DNA of 64,000 bases from Dinoroseobacter sp034111085 (GTDB lineage: Bacteria; Pseudomonadota; Alphaproteobacteria; Rhodobacterales; Rhodobacteraceae): assembly GCA_034111085.1 (NCBI GenBank), contig JAWUXZ010000027.1, positions 1 through 64,000 of the forward strand, written 5' to 3'. This document shows positions 50,780 through 59,854 of this stretch, piece by piece (positions within the stretch are counted from its first letter, which is position 1; each line of letters starts with the position of its first letter). A program made the position numbers and the translations under genes. Under the pieces are notes generated by a model. That model was not told where the DNA came from, made no database searches, and saw only the letters and a list, made by a program, of their open reading frames with translations.

Positions 50780-52917
50780 GGTATCTCGCTTTCATCCTAT
50801 TTTGGTTGCTGGTGACACCAGTAGCCGCTTGGGCAGATGCAGTTCGTATCACCTCGGGCGAACACGCTACGTTCTCGCGCATCGTTATCTATTTTCAGGA
50901 ATCTGTTACCTGGCGGTTTGGCCGATCTGAAAACGGATATGTATTTGAATACGATGGGCCTTCAATCGCCTTTCAGGCGGAGGAAGTTTTTCGCTTTATT
51001 CCGCGCCGACGTGTTCTTGATCTCGAGGTTAACTCTGCCCAAAATAGAATTTCCTTAATAGTTAGCTGCGAGTGTACCGCCGATGCGTTCGAATTGCGAG
51101 ATGGGCAGATTGTACTAGATTTCAAAGATGGCTCGCCCAATGAATATAGCCGTTTCGAAGCGCCGGTTGGAGCCCCGCGCGTTTCTGTTCAACCGTTAGT
51201 GCAGGTAACACTGGACGTCACCGATGCCGAAATACAGCGCGCTATCGCTCGCGTGCCAGTCGCAGAAACGCGGGTCTCTGATTTGGGTGCCGCCTTAACG
51301 ATTGGTCAAGTTGAAATCCTGCAATCGGCGCTCTTGGAAAATCTTAGCCGAGCAATGTCGCAAGGGTTGGTCGATACGCAACGCCCTAACTTGGATGAAG
51401 GGCCTATTGAGCGGGGCCTCCCAAGATCAAACCTCGTAGACGCATCTTTGGTAAGCAACGAGGCCACTCTTCGCCAGACATTAGAAGATCCAATGGTTGG
51501 GGTTTCCTTTCGTACGCAAATCGACCTAGACGCAGCCAGACGCACGGAACAGGCCCAAGAATTCGCCGCACATTGCCCCAGCCCGGGACTAATAGATGTC
51601 TCGAATTGGGGCGACCCCGACCGTATGATCGAAGGGCTGGCCCAGCGCAGACATGCTCTGGTCTCTCCTGCCTTGCTGCTATCACAAAACGGACCTCTCA
51701 CTTTGGCCCGCTATTATGTTTGGCTGGGATTTGGTGCGGAAGCGCGAGCAGTCCTCGCTCTAAGCGGGTCAGATGAACCCATAATGACCGACGCAGAAGG
51801 TGCTGTTCACATTCTGAGCGGCATCGTCGATGAGTTGCCAAGCTTAGGGGGAGGTGCCTGGAGCGAATGCCAAGGTGCTGCGCAAATGTGGGCGTTTTTG
51901 GCAGACACGAGCGTGGGAAGCCCGCTTCCATCTGCAAAAAGAAGTATTATCCGCGCCTTCGAGGGCCTTCCCAATCACCTTAAACACCATCTCGGTCCAA
52001 TGCTATTTGATCGATTCATAGCAGTCGCGGATAAGGACGCCGCTGAGACCATTCGTAGATCTATGTCCCGGTCGCTCGAAAATCGTTCGCCCCAAATTGA
52101 ACTTCTTGAAGCCAAGGCGCTTCTGGATTCAGGCGATGTTGATACCGCGCTGCAGCTGTTTTCAGGTCTTGCGAAAGGCTCTGATGCGGTAGCGATTCAG
52201 GCGCTTATGTTACTTGCAGAGGCCTCATTGCAAAATGGGACCGAATTGCCAGATTGGGCTGTGGAAGGGTTACGTGCGCAGGCTTCGATATACAAAGGAA
52301 CGCCCGATGGTGTGCCGATTCGAGATCTTCTGCTCGCTCACTTTGTTGCGGAAGGCCGGATAGCTGAGGTGTTATCATATCTTGAAGAGGTTCCGTTTGA
52401 GGCAACGGCCGAAGACCAAGATCGCCTGCTCGCTTTGCTTGAGGCATCAATACCGAGGGCGGATGACACCACCTTTGCCGAGCTCGCGGTGCGTCACCGG
52501 GGCTTGATACGAAACACGCAGGCGGCAGAAGCGCTTCGGGCCTATACCTCGAAGCGCTTCGAGGCGCTCGGCTTTCACGCAATTGCCGCGACTTTTGAGA
52601 TGCTGATAGCGCTCAGTGATGGGGATACGGTTCCGGCCAATTCGCAGGAATCTGAAATCACCGCGCCCATGGAGCCTCCGCTTGCCGGCCACAGTAACCC
52701 AGCGGATCAAACTCGACCCACTGACGCCCCAATTGACATCGCCAACTTAAGCCCGGCACAGGATGACCTTCTGTCGAGGCTTAATGCAGCCTCTGCGCTG
52801 CCGCCCATAGATCAAACCGTTGTTTCCATCCCTGAGAACCAAGGTTTGTTGGCGGCAGCCCGCGCGCGCCGTGAGTTGGCTAACGATCTCTTGGCGGCTT
52901 TCCCCGAAGTAGATTGA
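50776..52917 (+). CDS. 713-residue exported helical-repeat protein coupled to motA, candidate MotC-like component
   Basis: Unrecognised periplasmic protein with a Sec signal (residues 1-20, ending PVAAWA). Residues 22-125 form a beta-rich domain (IVIYFQESVTWRFG, RRRVLDLEVN, IVLDFKDG) reminiscent of AMIN-type peptidoglycan-associated domains. From about 290 the sequence is helical and repeat-like (LARYYVWLGFGAEARAVLAL, LEAKALLDSGDVDTALQLF), suggesting TPR-like repeats. It begins with TTG at 50776, overlapping the motA stop as TTGA, so production is coupled to the stator. With motE two genes upstream, a MotC-like role in the periplasmic motor is plausible. Rhizobial MotC is shorter, so homology is unproven. 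Confidence 0.72.
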   Translation: MRYLAFILFWLLVTPVAAWADAVRITSGEHATFSRIVIYFQESVTWRFGRSENGYVFEYDGPSIAFQAEEVFRFIPRRRVLDLEVNSAQNRISLIVSCECTADAFELRDGQIVLDFKDGSPNEYSRFEAPVGAPRVSVQPLVQVTLDVTDAEIQRAIARVPVAETRVSDLGAALTIGQVEILQSALLENLSRAMSQGLVDTQRPNLDEGPIERGLPRSNLVDASLVSNEATLRQTLEDPMVGVSFRTQIDLDAARRTEQAQEFAAHCPSPGLIDVSNWGDPDRMIEGLAQRRHALVSPALLLSQNGPLTLARYYVWLGFGAEARAVLALSGSDEPIMTDAEGAVHILSGIVDELPSLGGGAWSECQGAAQMWAFLADTSVGSPLPSAKRSIIRAFEGLPNHLKHHLGPMLFDRFIAVADKDAAETIRRSMSRSLENRSPQIELLEAKALLDSGDVDTALQLFSGLAKGSDAVAIQALMLLAEASLQNGTELPDWAVEGLRAQASIYKGTPDGVPIRDLLLAHFVAEGRIAEVLSYLEEVPFEATAEDQDRLLALLEASIPRADDTTFAELAVRHRGLIRNTQAAEALRAYTSKRFEALGFHAIAATFEMLIALSDGDTVPANSQESEITAPMEPPLAGHSNPADQTRPTDAPIDIANLSPAQDDLLSRLNAASALPPIDQTVVSIPENQGLLAAARARRELANDLLAAFPEVD

Positions 52918-53036
52918 AAAATCTGGCCAGAAATTATGCCATCCAATCCCAAAAATTCGTTTGGGTATTGAAAGGAAATGTAAACTCTCTGCGCTTAGCG
53001 TCGTCGTATCCCCGCAAGAATTGCGAGAAAACATAG

Positions 53037-53780
53037 ATGCGCCACACCTCCACAAGAATCGTGACCCTTGCCATCCTTGCGGCAAGTCAACTGTCGCCCT
53101 TTGCCGTAGTCGATAGCTTTGCTGCGCACCCAGCCTACCAAAGCTGTGACGCTGCCGCCGCTCAAGCCTCCCGACAAACCGGTACACCCGTCGAGGTATT
53201 GCGCGCGATAGGCCGCGTCGAATCGGGTCGAACGACAGACGCCGGGTTTCACCCTTGGCCTTGGACGGTGAACGTCGAAGGTCGCGGGCGCTGGTTTGAA
53301 AGCAGGCAGGCTGCTCTTAGCTATCTGCAACAACGACAGGCAAACGGCTCGCGCAGCTTCGACGTCGGGTGTTTTCAGATCAACCACCGCTGGCACGGCG
53401 AGGCTTTTGCCAATCTGGATGCCATGTTCGAACCCTCGGAAAATGCGCTCTATGCCGCCACGTTCTTGCACAATCTCTACCAAGAATTTGGCGATTGGAC
53501 CCGCGCGATTGGTGCCTACCATTCCCGGACCGAAGTCCATGCAACGCGCTATGCCGCTTTGGTCGTTGCGCGTCTTGATATGGCGCAGTTGCAAGCCGCT
53601 CCACAAATTTTGGTGGCACCTGCCAGATCGCGCAGCCCGGATCGTCTGTCACCGACGTCACGCCCCGCACAGGCAATTTTGACATCCTCCTCCGCTTCGC
53701 CTGCAAGTTCGGGATCACTTTTTCCTGAAGGTGATGAGCCGCGTCGCAGCTTCATTGCGTTTGCTCCGGCTGCGAATTGA
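53037..53780 (+). CDS. Lytic transglycosylase (SLT), probable flagellar SltF type
   Basis: Periplasmic muramidase of 247 residues that would open peptidoglycan for the flagellar rod. It has a signal sequence (to about residue 30), the catalytic Glu62 in AIGRVESGR, the DVGCFQINHRW motif typical of SLT domains, and a Ser/Pro-rich C-terminal tail. In Rhodobacter sphaeroides, FlgJ lacks the muramidase domain and a separate SltF performs this job; the position between motor and export genes fits. The 119 bases before it contain nothing I can assign. Confidence 0.82.
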   Translation: MRHTSTRIVTLAILAASQLSPFAVVDSFAAHPAYQSCDAAAAQASRQTGTPVEVLRAIGRVESGRTTDAGFHPWPWTVNVEGRGRWFESRQAALSYLQQRQANGSRSFDVGCFQINHRWHGEAFANLDAMFEPSENALYAATFLHNLYQEFGDWTRAIGAYHSRTEVHATRYAALVVARLDMAQLQAAPQILVAPARSRSPDRLSPTSRPAQAILTSSSASPASSGSLFPEGDEPRRSFIAFAPAAN

Positions 53781-53805
53781 AGTGACAGAGCGCGTTTCTT
53801 TCAAA

Positions 53806-55869
53806 ATGTCGACGGTTCTTCAGCCAACGGTCATGCTGGCCGTTGCCTTGATCGCGGTCATCGTCATGATGATCCTGCCGATGCCCGCATGGGTGCTGGA
53901 TATTGGACTTGCCGCGTCGTTCGGTCTAGCGATCCTGATCTTTACGGTGACGCTCTTCGTTGAGCGACCGCTCGATTTCTCTGCATTCCCGACGATCTTG
54001 CTGGCGTCCTTAATGCTGCGACTTTCGCTCAATGTTTCGTCAACAAAACTCATCGTTGGTGAGGGGCACACAGGAACACATGCGGCAGGCGATGTGATCC
54101 AGGGCTTTGCGCTTTTTGTCATGGGTGGCAGTGTCTTCCTCGGGTTGGTGGTCTTCGGTGTCCTTTTGATCGTGAACTTCATGGTGATCACCAAGGGGGC
54201 CGCGCGCATGGCTGAGGTCGGGGCCCGGTTCGCACTCGACGGGATGCCGGGCAAACAGTTGGCGATCGACAGCGACATGTCCGCCGGCGCGATTGATCAC
54301 ATCGAGGCAAAAGCCCGCCGCGAGCGCGAGCAGGCTGAAACAACCTTCTTCGGCTCGCTGGATGGTGCGTCGAAATTCGTGAAGGGCGATGCAGTAGCCG
54401 GTCTTCTGATCACGCTTCTGAACCTCGTGATGGGGCTCGCGATTGGCACCTTAATGCATGGCATGCCCATCGGGGAAGCCTTTGAAACTTATGCTATTCT
54501 GACCGTTGGTGATGGTCTTGTCTCACAAATCCCAGCCGTCATTATTTCCATCGCATCTGCGCTGTTGCTTGCGCGCGGCGGTGCGACTGGCAAAGCTGAT
54601 TCCGCTTTGACAGACCAATTGGGACGCCACCCAGCAGCCCTCGGCACAGTCGCCATTTTGATGGTTCTGTTTGCTTTGGTCCCCGGCCTGCCCTTTGTTC
54701 CATTCGTGATCGGCGCGTTGGTTTTGGGTTGGGCGGCATGGCATATGCACAACAAGGCCGATGCGATTGAGACTGCTGAAGCGCGTTCCGAACCCGAGCC
54801 GCCGCCGACAAAATCGCTCGGCGACATCCTTGACCTTGATGATATTCACCTCAGTTTCGCCCCTGACCTGGTCTCCATGGTGCTAGATAAGGGCACCGGC
54901 CTCGATGCGCGGATTGAGAATATGCGCAGCCATATCGCCCGAAGTTTTGGGTTGGTTTTGTCGGAAATACGGTTAACCGACGATGCGAGCCTTCTGCGCG
55001 GGGGGTACGTGATCCGCATCCAAGGCGTTGAAGCTGGGGCAGGCACACTTAGGCCGGACCAAGTGCTTGCCTTGTTAAATGACGGGGCCGAAGGGCTGCC
55101 AATCGGTGAAGACGTGCTAGAGCCCGTTTTCCAAGCCCCCGCCCGCTGGATCGATCAGTACGAACAAGAGACCGCGTCTTTGGCAGGTGCGACCACCGTT
55201 TCTGCGACCGAGGTTCTGGCAACACATTTTCTGGAAGTGATCAAAAGCAACTTGGCGCGGCTTCTGACCCTTAAAAGCCTGCGGCGCTTGCTGGACGAGA
55301 TGTGCAACTTATCGGACCCTGACCGCGCTGCAGGCAACAGGCGTCTTCTGGATGAATTGATGCCCGACAAGGTGCCGGCCGAGCTGTTGTTGTCGGTGTT
55401 GCGGCTGCTCTTGGAGGAATCGATTTCGATCCGAAATCTCTCTACAATTCTTGAGGCCATTGCCGATACGCGGCCTCATACGCCTGCGCCGGATCAGATC
55501 TGTGAGGCTGTTCGCCAAAGGCTAAGCCTGCAATTGCTAGAGGGTCTCAAGCGGGTCGATGGAACAGTGCCCTTGCTGCAATTGGCCAGCGAGTGGGAAG
55601 ACACGTTCAACAAATATGCGCTCGGACCCGATCACGGCGGCGATGTCGCTCTTCCGCCTGAGCTGTTCCAACGCCTTACGCAGGGGGCAGCCGACAAGCT
55701 GGCCCACCTGTCAGAGGAAGGCGTGTTTCCAGCCGTGATTTCCAGCGCGCGCCGACGCCGCTACCTGCGGACCGTTTTGTCGGCAAAAGGCATCACCGCG
55801 CCGGTTCTGTCGTTTGAGGAACTGGGCAGCAGCGCCAAGCCGGCCCTCATGGGCGTGATCCCGGCATGA
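53806..55869 (+). CDS. flhA: Flagellar export gate protein FlhA
   Basis: Large export-gate subunit with eight membrane segments in the first half and a cytoplasmic FlhA-C domain for chaperone docking. The 687 residues carry the FHIPEP-family block MLRLSLNVSSTKLIVGEGHT (with GTHAAGDVI after it) and GDAVAGLLITLLNLVMGLAI. I prefer the ATG at 53806, 25 bases after the transglycosylase stop; GTG at 53731 is possible but overlaps that gene. It overlaps fliR by four bases. Confidence 0.94.
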   Translation: MSTVLQPTVMLAVALIAVIVMMILPMPAWVLDIGLAASFGLAILIFTVTLFVERPLDFSAFPTILLASLMLRLSLNVSSTKLIVGEGHTGTHAAGDVIQGFALFVMGGSVFLGLVVFGVLLIVNFMVITKGAARMAEVGARFALDGMPGKQLAIDSDMSAGAIDHIEAKARREREQAETTFFGSLDGASKFVKGDAVAGLLITLLNLVMGLAIGTLMHGMPIGEAFETYAILTVGDGLVSQIPAVIISIASALLLARGGATGKADSALTDQLGRHPAALGTVAILMVLFALVPGLPFVPFVIGALVLGWAAWHMHNKADAIETAEARSEPEPPPTKSLGDILDLDDIHLSFAPDLVSMVLDKGTGLDARIENMRSHIARSFGLVLSEIRLTDDASLLRGGYVIRIQGVEAGAGTLRPDQVLALLNDGAEGLPIGEDVLEPVFQAPARWIDQYEQETASLAGATTVSATEVLATHFLEVIKSNLARLLTLKSLRRLLDEMCNLSDPDRAAGNRRLLDELMPDKVPAELLLSVLRLLLEESISIRNLSTILEAIADTRPHTPAPDQICEAVRQRLSLQLLEGLKRVDGTVPLLQLASEWEDTFNKYALGPDHGGDVALPPELFQRLTQGAADKLAHLSEEGVFPAVISSARRRRYLRTVLSAKGITAPVLSFEELGSSAKPALMGVIPA

Positions 55870-56645
55870 GCGCGCTTGCTCAACCGCTTCTAGATTGGGC
55901 CGCCGAGATGGGTCTGGTGGCCTTCACAGTCTTCCTGCGCATCGGGGCCTGCCTTGCATTATTGCCGGCATTTGGCGAGCAAACCGTACCCGCACGCGTC
56001 CGTCTGGGGCTCGCCTTCGCATTTTGCACGCTCGTCCTGCCGCTGGTGGCGCCGTTGCTATTGCCCAAGGTCGCGTCTGACTGGACTTGGGGCTTTGCGG
56101 TTGCCGAAATACTGAACGGTCTCGTGCTTGGGTTCGTCTTCAGGCTGCTGGTCATGGCGCTGAACATCGCCGGCATGATCGCGGCTTCGGCCACCTCGCT
56201 GGCGCAAATCTTTGGCGGCGGCGTTGGCGTCGATCCGCAGCCCGCAATTGGTAACGCGTTGGTAGTTGCGGGCATTGCATTGGCAACTTTGGGCGGGCTG
56301 CATGTCAAAGTCGTTGAGGCGATGCTGCTTTCCTATACGATATTGCCTGCTGGCCTTTGGCCGCTTGCCGATGATCTGGCGGAGTGGGCGATGCGAGATG
56401 TGGCGCGGGCATTTGCGCTTGGCTTTGCGCTGGCGGCCCCGTTCACGGTTGCGGCCTTCATCTACAATCTAGCGCTCGGGGTCATCAACCGCGCGATGCC
56501 GCAGCTCATGGTTGCATTTGTCGGCGCGCCCGCGCTGACCTTGGGCGGTTTAGTTCTAATGGCTCTATCGCTGCCTTTCGTGCTGGAAAGCTGGATGGCC
56601 GTGATGGACGCGACGCTTCGGGACCCTTTTGGGGCTGGGCATTAA
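55866..56645 (+). CDS. fliR: Flagellar export gate protein FliR
   Basis: A 259-residue membrane protein with about six segments that joins FliP and FliQ in the export channel. FliR-type sequence includes FTVFLRIGACLALLPAFGEQ, LGLAFAFCTLVLPLV and a conserved LGVINRAMPQLMVAFVGAP. Coupled to flhA by ATGA overlap and followed 2 bases later by flhB, the usual export-gate order. Confidence 0.94.
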   Translation: MSALAQPLLDWAAEMGLVAFTVFLRIGACLALLPAFGEQTVPARVRLGLAFAFCTLVLPLVAPLLLPKVASDWTWGFAVAEILNGLVLGFVFRLLVMALNIAGMIAASATSLAQIFGGGVGVDPQPAIGNALVVAGIALATLGGLHVKVVEAMLLSYTILPAGLWPLADDLAEWAMRDVARAFALGFALAAPFTVAAFIYNLALGVINRAMPQLMVAFVGAPALTLGGLVLMALSLPFVLESWMAVMDATLRDPFGAGH

Positions 56646-56647
56646 CA

Positions 56648-57724
56648 ATGTCGGACGACGATACCGAAAAGAACCACGAGCCAACGCAAAAGAAGCTCGA
56701 TGATGCACGCAAGAAGGGCGAATTTGCCAAATCGACCGACCTAAATACGGTCGCGGCCTATGCCGGATTCTTGCTCGGCGCAGTAACCCTTGGCCCGTGG
56801 GGGTTTGAGTATGCCGGGCAGCACATGGCGAGCCTTCTGACCAATGCCGACTATCTGTCTAGGGATTTAACCAACGGCGGCGCTGGCGGTCATCTGGCGT
56901 CTGTCATCTTGCAGGTTGGCGTTGGAATGACCCCGCTTTTTGCGATCCCGGCGCTGATGGTTCTGACGTCGGTTCTGTGCCAACGCGCGCTGGTCTTCAC
57001 GCCCTCAAAGCTGATGCCCAAAGCGGAACGCATCTCAATTCTTGGGAATGCGAAGCAGAAATTTGGGCGCGCCGGCCTGTTTGAGTTCGCCAAGAGCTTC
57101 ACAAAGCTGACGATCTATAGCTTTCTGCTGGGGTATGTCTTCGTCGGCGGTGCGGCCGAGTTGGTGTCTCTGTCCGGACTTGAGGCGCGGGGGATTGTAC
57201 TGTCACTGTTCGAGCTGACGCGCCTTTTTCTGACAAAGGTCGTCGTGGTAGCGCTTGTGATCGGCATACTCGACTATTCTTTTCAATACGCAGAGCACAT
57301 TCGCAAAAACCGGATGAGCTTTCAGGAGTTGCAAGATGAAGCGAAAGCCTCAGAAGGCGATCCTCACATGAAGCAACAACGTCGCCAAAAGGGCTACGAA
57401 ATTGCGATGTCGCAAATGATGAAAGACGTCGACGCTGCCGATGTCGTGCTCGTTAACCCTACCCACTTTGCGGTGGCTCTGAAGTGGGATCGCATGAGAG
57501 GGGGCGCGCCAATTTGTGTTGCCAAGGGCGTTGATCATGTCGCGCTCGCCATTCGAGACCGCGCAACGCAGGCTGGTGTGGCCATTCGGCACGATCCACC
57601 GACCGCACGCGCGTTGCATGCCAGCCTTCAAATTGGCAACGAGGTTCTGCCTGAGCACTACAAACCGGTCGCCGCCACCATCCGATTTGCAGAAACTCTG
57701 CGCAAAATGGGGGCTCGGAGATGA
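56648..57724 (+). CDS. flhB: Flagellar export switch protein FlhB
   Basis: Substrate-specificity switch, 358 residues: N-terminal EPTQKKLDDARKKGEFAKS, four membrane segments and a cytoplasmic domain that cleaves itself at NPTH (Asn270-Pro271-Thr272-His273). The ATG at 56648 is used; the longer frame from 56384 lies within fliR. It overlaps the small gene downstream by four bases. Confidence 0.95.
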   Translation: MSDDDTEKNHEPTQKKLDDARKKGEFAKSTDLNTVAAYAGFLLGAVTLGPWGFEYAGQHMASLLTNADYLSRDLTNGGAGGHLASVILQVGVGMTPLFAIPALMVLTSVLCQRALVFTPSKLMPKAERISILGNAKQKFGRAGLFEFAKSFTKLTIYSFLLGYVFVGGAAELVSLSGLEARGIVLSLFELTRLFLTKVVVVALVIGILDYSFQYAEHIRKNRMSFQELQDEAKASEGDPHMKQQRRQKGYEIAMSQMMKDVDAADVVLVNPTHFAVALKWDRMRGGAPICVAKGVDHVALAIRDRATQAGVAIRHDPPTARALHASLQIGNEVLPEHYKPVAATIRFAETLRKMGARR

Positions 57725-58140
57725 GCCGCTCTCCCACCGTTGCCCAGATCGCACGGCTGCAAAAGCTCGCCGCATTGCAATCAGACGCAACGCGACAGGC
57801 CATGTCCCCGCTTCAGCAAGAACGCGCGCGCCTTCTAGGTGATATCGAGAGTGTTCGCGGCACGCTGCGCCAATCTCAGACAGCCAGTGCAGAGCCGTCC
57901 CCGCTTGTGGCCCATTCCCTGAGTGCGCCGCGCGACGGGGGGTGGTGTCAAACCCAGTTGGCGGGCCTTCAAATGGCCCTCGCCCGACTGGAGGTCAAAC
58001 GCATTCCCCTGGCCAAAGCGATGGCTCGGTCGGAGGCGCGTAGATTGGTTTTGGGTCACATGGCAGATGATACGGCCACCGAGAGGCGCAAGACCGCTAG
58101 CCGTGCCATCGAAGACAGCGCCAGCCGATTTCTGCGCTAG
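57721..58140 (+). CDS. Small FliJ-like coiled-coil protein
   Basis: A 139-residue, helix-rich, basic cytoplasmic protein (QIARLQKLAALQSDATRQAM near the start, TERRKTASRAIEDSASRFLR at the end). Size, charge and translational coupling to flhB (ATGA) suggest a FliJ-type export coupler or chaperone; sequence similarity to FliJ is not clear to me. It ends 6 bases from the convergent fliL-like gene. Confidence 0.62.
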   Translation: MSRSPTVAQIARLQKLAALQSDATRQAMSPLQQERARLLGDIESVRGTLRQSQTASAEPSPLVAHSLSAPRDGGWCQTQLAGLQMALARLEVKRIPLAKAMARSEARRLVLGHMADDTATERRKTASRAIEDSASRFLR

Positions 58141-58146
58141 CCTTAG

Positions 58147-58653
58147 TTAGCCCACATCTTGCCGCACGATATCCATCACTAAAACATTGGCGACGATATC
58201 GGATTCCATAACCTGGTGCGACGCTTGGGTCAGGGCGCGGCGCAACGTATCCATATTCCGAGATGCGGTGAAATTACCGTCGAAACCGCCCGCATTCGCA
58301 TGTTCAAAAAGTACGGTCAGCAAAGCGTCACGGATCTTAGGCTCTAGACTATAGACCTGCTCTCGCCCGCCGGTGCCAACCTCAAGGCTTAGGGACATAA
58401 CAACCAACGCCGAAACCCGACCGTCCTTAACAACTGGGATCACGAACTGGTTGTTTAGTTTTACAAAAACCGCAGCCTCGATATCTTCATCGCCATACCC
58501 GCCGGACGATGGAGCGTGAGTGTCGGCCGCATGCTCGTCCCCATCAGGCAGGGTTGCTGTCTGCGCACCGGGCGCTGGCCTGAGAAAAAAGCCAGCTATC
58601 CCACCAGCAGCAATACCAAAGACAATCAACAACAGGGGAAGGAGTTTTGACAT
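58147..58653 (-). CDS. FliL-family flagellar basal body protein (copy 2)
   Basis: A 168-residue single-pass protein: an N-terminal membrane segment (LLPLLLIVFGIAAGGIAGFF), a linker rich in Asp and His, and a FliL-like domain (NQFVIPVVKDGRVSALVVMS, LEPKIRDALLTVLFEHA). It is the last gene of the minus-strand flgB-to-flgH operon, 11 bases after flgH, and distinct from the FliL at 48.3 kb. Which copy partners the stator is open. Confidence 0.82.
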   Translation of the reverse strand: MSKLLPLLLIVFGIAAGGIAGFFLRPAPGAQTATLPDGDEHAADTHAPSSGGYGDEDIEAAVFVKLNNQFVIPVVKDGRVSALVVMSLSLEVGTGGREQVYSLEPKIRDALLTVLFEHANAGGFDGNFTASRNMDTLRRALTQASHQVMESDIVANVLVMDIVRQDVG

Positions 58654-58664
58654 GGGTATACGGC

Positions 58665-59393
58665 CTAGAAAGGAAGGATGATGTCTGCAATTTGCTGGCC
58701 ATAACGCGGCTGCTGCATGTCGGTGATTTGGCCGCGTCCGCCGTAGGAAATCCGGGCGGCTGCGATTTTGTCATATGTGATCTCGTTCTGGCGCGAGATG
58801 TCGCCCGGGCGCACGAACCCCGTCACGACCAGTTCGCGCAGCTCAAAATTCACACGGACCTCCTGCGTGCCTTGGATCCGCAACACCCCGTTCTGCATCT
58901 TTTCAACCACGGTCGCCGCTATCCTGAGGGTCAGCTTTTCGTTGCGCCGGATGGAGCCATCGCCAGCAGACTGGCTCTCGGACGTGGTAGAGACCGCGTT
59001 GGCCGAGGTAGCACCCACTGGCAGTCGCGTATCAATCTGCTGTGGCAAGCCCAACAATTGCGGAACCGCCATAGCTTCGGACCCAGACCGAGACCGGTTG
59101 CTTTGGTTCGACATTTCTGCGCGGTCATCGATTTCGACCACGACGGTTAGGATGTCGCCTCGGTTGCCCGCGCGCCGTTCGCCCAGTAATGACGCCCGAC
59201 CACGATCCCATAGGGAGGCTTGCGGCCCAACCGGAAGAAACTCGCCCGTCGCGGGCAATCCTGGATGTGTCATGGCGAAGTACTCGTCGCCCGTGTGGAC
59301 TTGGTTAAAATCCGGCGCGCGGCCCACGTTTTGCAGGCGGTCACAACTGCTCAGCGCGACCAAGGCCACCAGACAGGTTAGAAGGCTTTTCAT
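58665..59393 (-). CDS. flgH: Flagellar L-ring lipoprotein FlgH
   Basis: Outer-membrane L-ring subunit, 242 residues, with a lipoprotein signal and lipobox LSSC (Cys17), then conserved LWDRGRASLLGERRAGNRGD and the C-terminal VTGFVRPGDISRQNEI, with ARISYGGRG following. The ATG at 59393 follows GAGGGG; a TTG at 59408 is less likely. It is 11 bases after flgA. Confidence 0.94.
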   Translation of the reverse strand: MKSLLTCLVALVALSSCDRLQNVGRAPDFNQVHTGDEYFAMTHPGLPATGEFLPVGPQASLWDRGRASLLGERRAGNRGDILTVVVEIDDRAEMSNQSNRSRSGSEAMAVPQLLGLPQQIDTRLPVGATSANAVSTTSESQSAGDGSIRRNEKLTLRIAATVVEKMQNGVLRIQGTQEVRVNFELRELVVTGFVRPGDISRQNEITYDKIAAARISYGGRGQITDMQQPRYGQQIADIILPF

Positions 59394-59404
59394 CTCGAGG
59401 CCCC

Positions 59405-59854
59405 TCAATTGGAAATTAGCGAATTGGAAACAACGACCAGTGAAGGCCCATGAACGATGGCCATCACCGTGTTGCGAGAGGTCATGTTCATAACCCGAAC
59501 GCTTTCACCGGCAGCGGCCCGACCCAGCGCGCGGCCCTCGGTGGCGATTTGCAATTGCCCGGCCGCATAGATCATTTGAACTGGCTGATTGCGCATTACC
59601 AAGGCCGGGGGGCCGACCTGATCGGGCTGGATTGGGCGACCCGCATACAAGACCTCGCGCGTCTCAAGCCCGATAAGATGCGAAAGATCGCTGAAAGCGC
59701 CAACCTGCTGGGTTGCCCGCAGCTCTATATCGCCAACGGACAGGATGGCCTGAGCGCGAATGGTGCGCACGGCAACGGCGCTTTCGGCCCGTACAGATCC
59801 GGCCACAACCACGCCAAGAACAATGGCCCAAAAGATAGGTAATATACGCATCAT
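59405..59854 (-). CDS. flgA: FlgA, P-ring assembly chaperone (short form)
   Basis: Periplasmic chaperone for FlgI, 149 residues, with a Sec signal (cleavage near VRA-ES) and the SAF/ChapFlgA domain (VGDIELRATQQVGAF, GRPIQPDQVGPPALV, ESVRVMNMTSRNTVMAIVHG). It is shorter than the 219-residue enterobacterial protein, lacking the N-terminal domain, as is common in alphaproteobacteria. It overlaps flgG by four bases. Confidence 0.9.
   Translation of the reverse strand: MMRILPIFWAIVLGVVVAGSVRAESAVAVRTIRAQAILSVGDIELRATQQVGAFSDLSHLIGLETREVLYAGRPIQPDQVGPPALVMRNQPVQMIYAAGQLQIATEGRALGRAAAGESVRVMNMTSRNTVMAIVHGPSLVVVSNSLISN

Noticed and set aside
53731..53805. Longer FlhA start at GTG 53731
   Set aside because: Adds a basic stretch overlapping the transglycosylase end; FlhA proteins usually start just before the first membrane segment, as from 53806. 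Not fully excluded.
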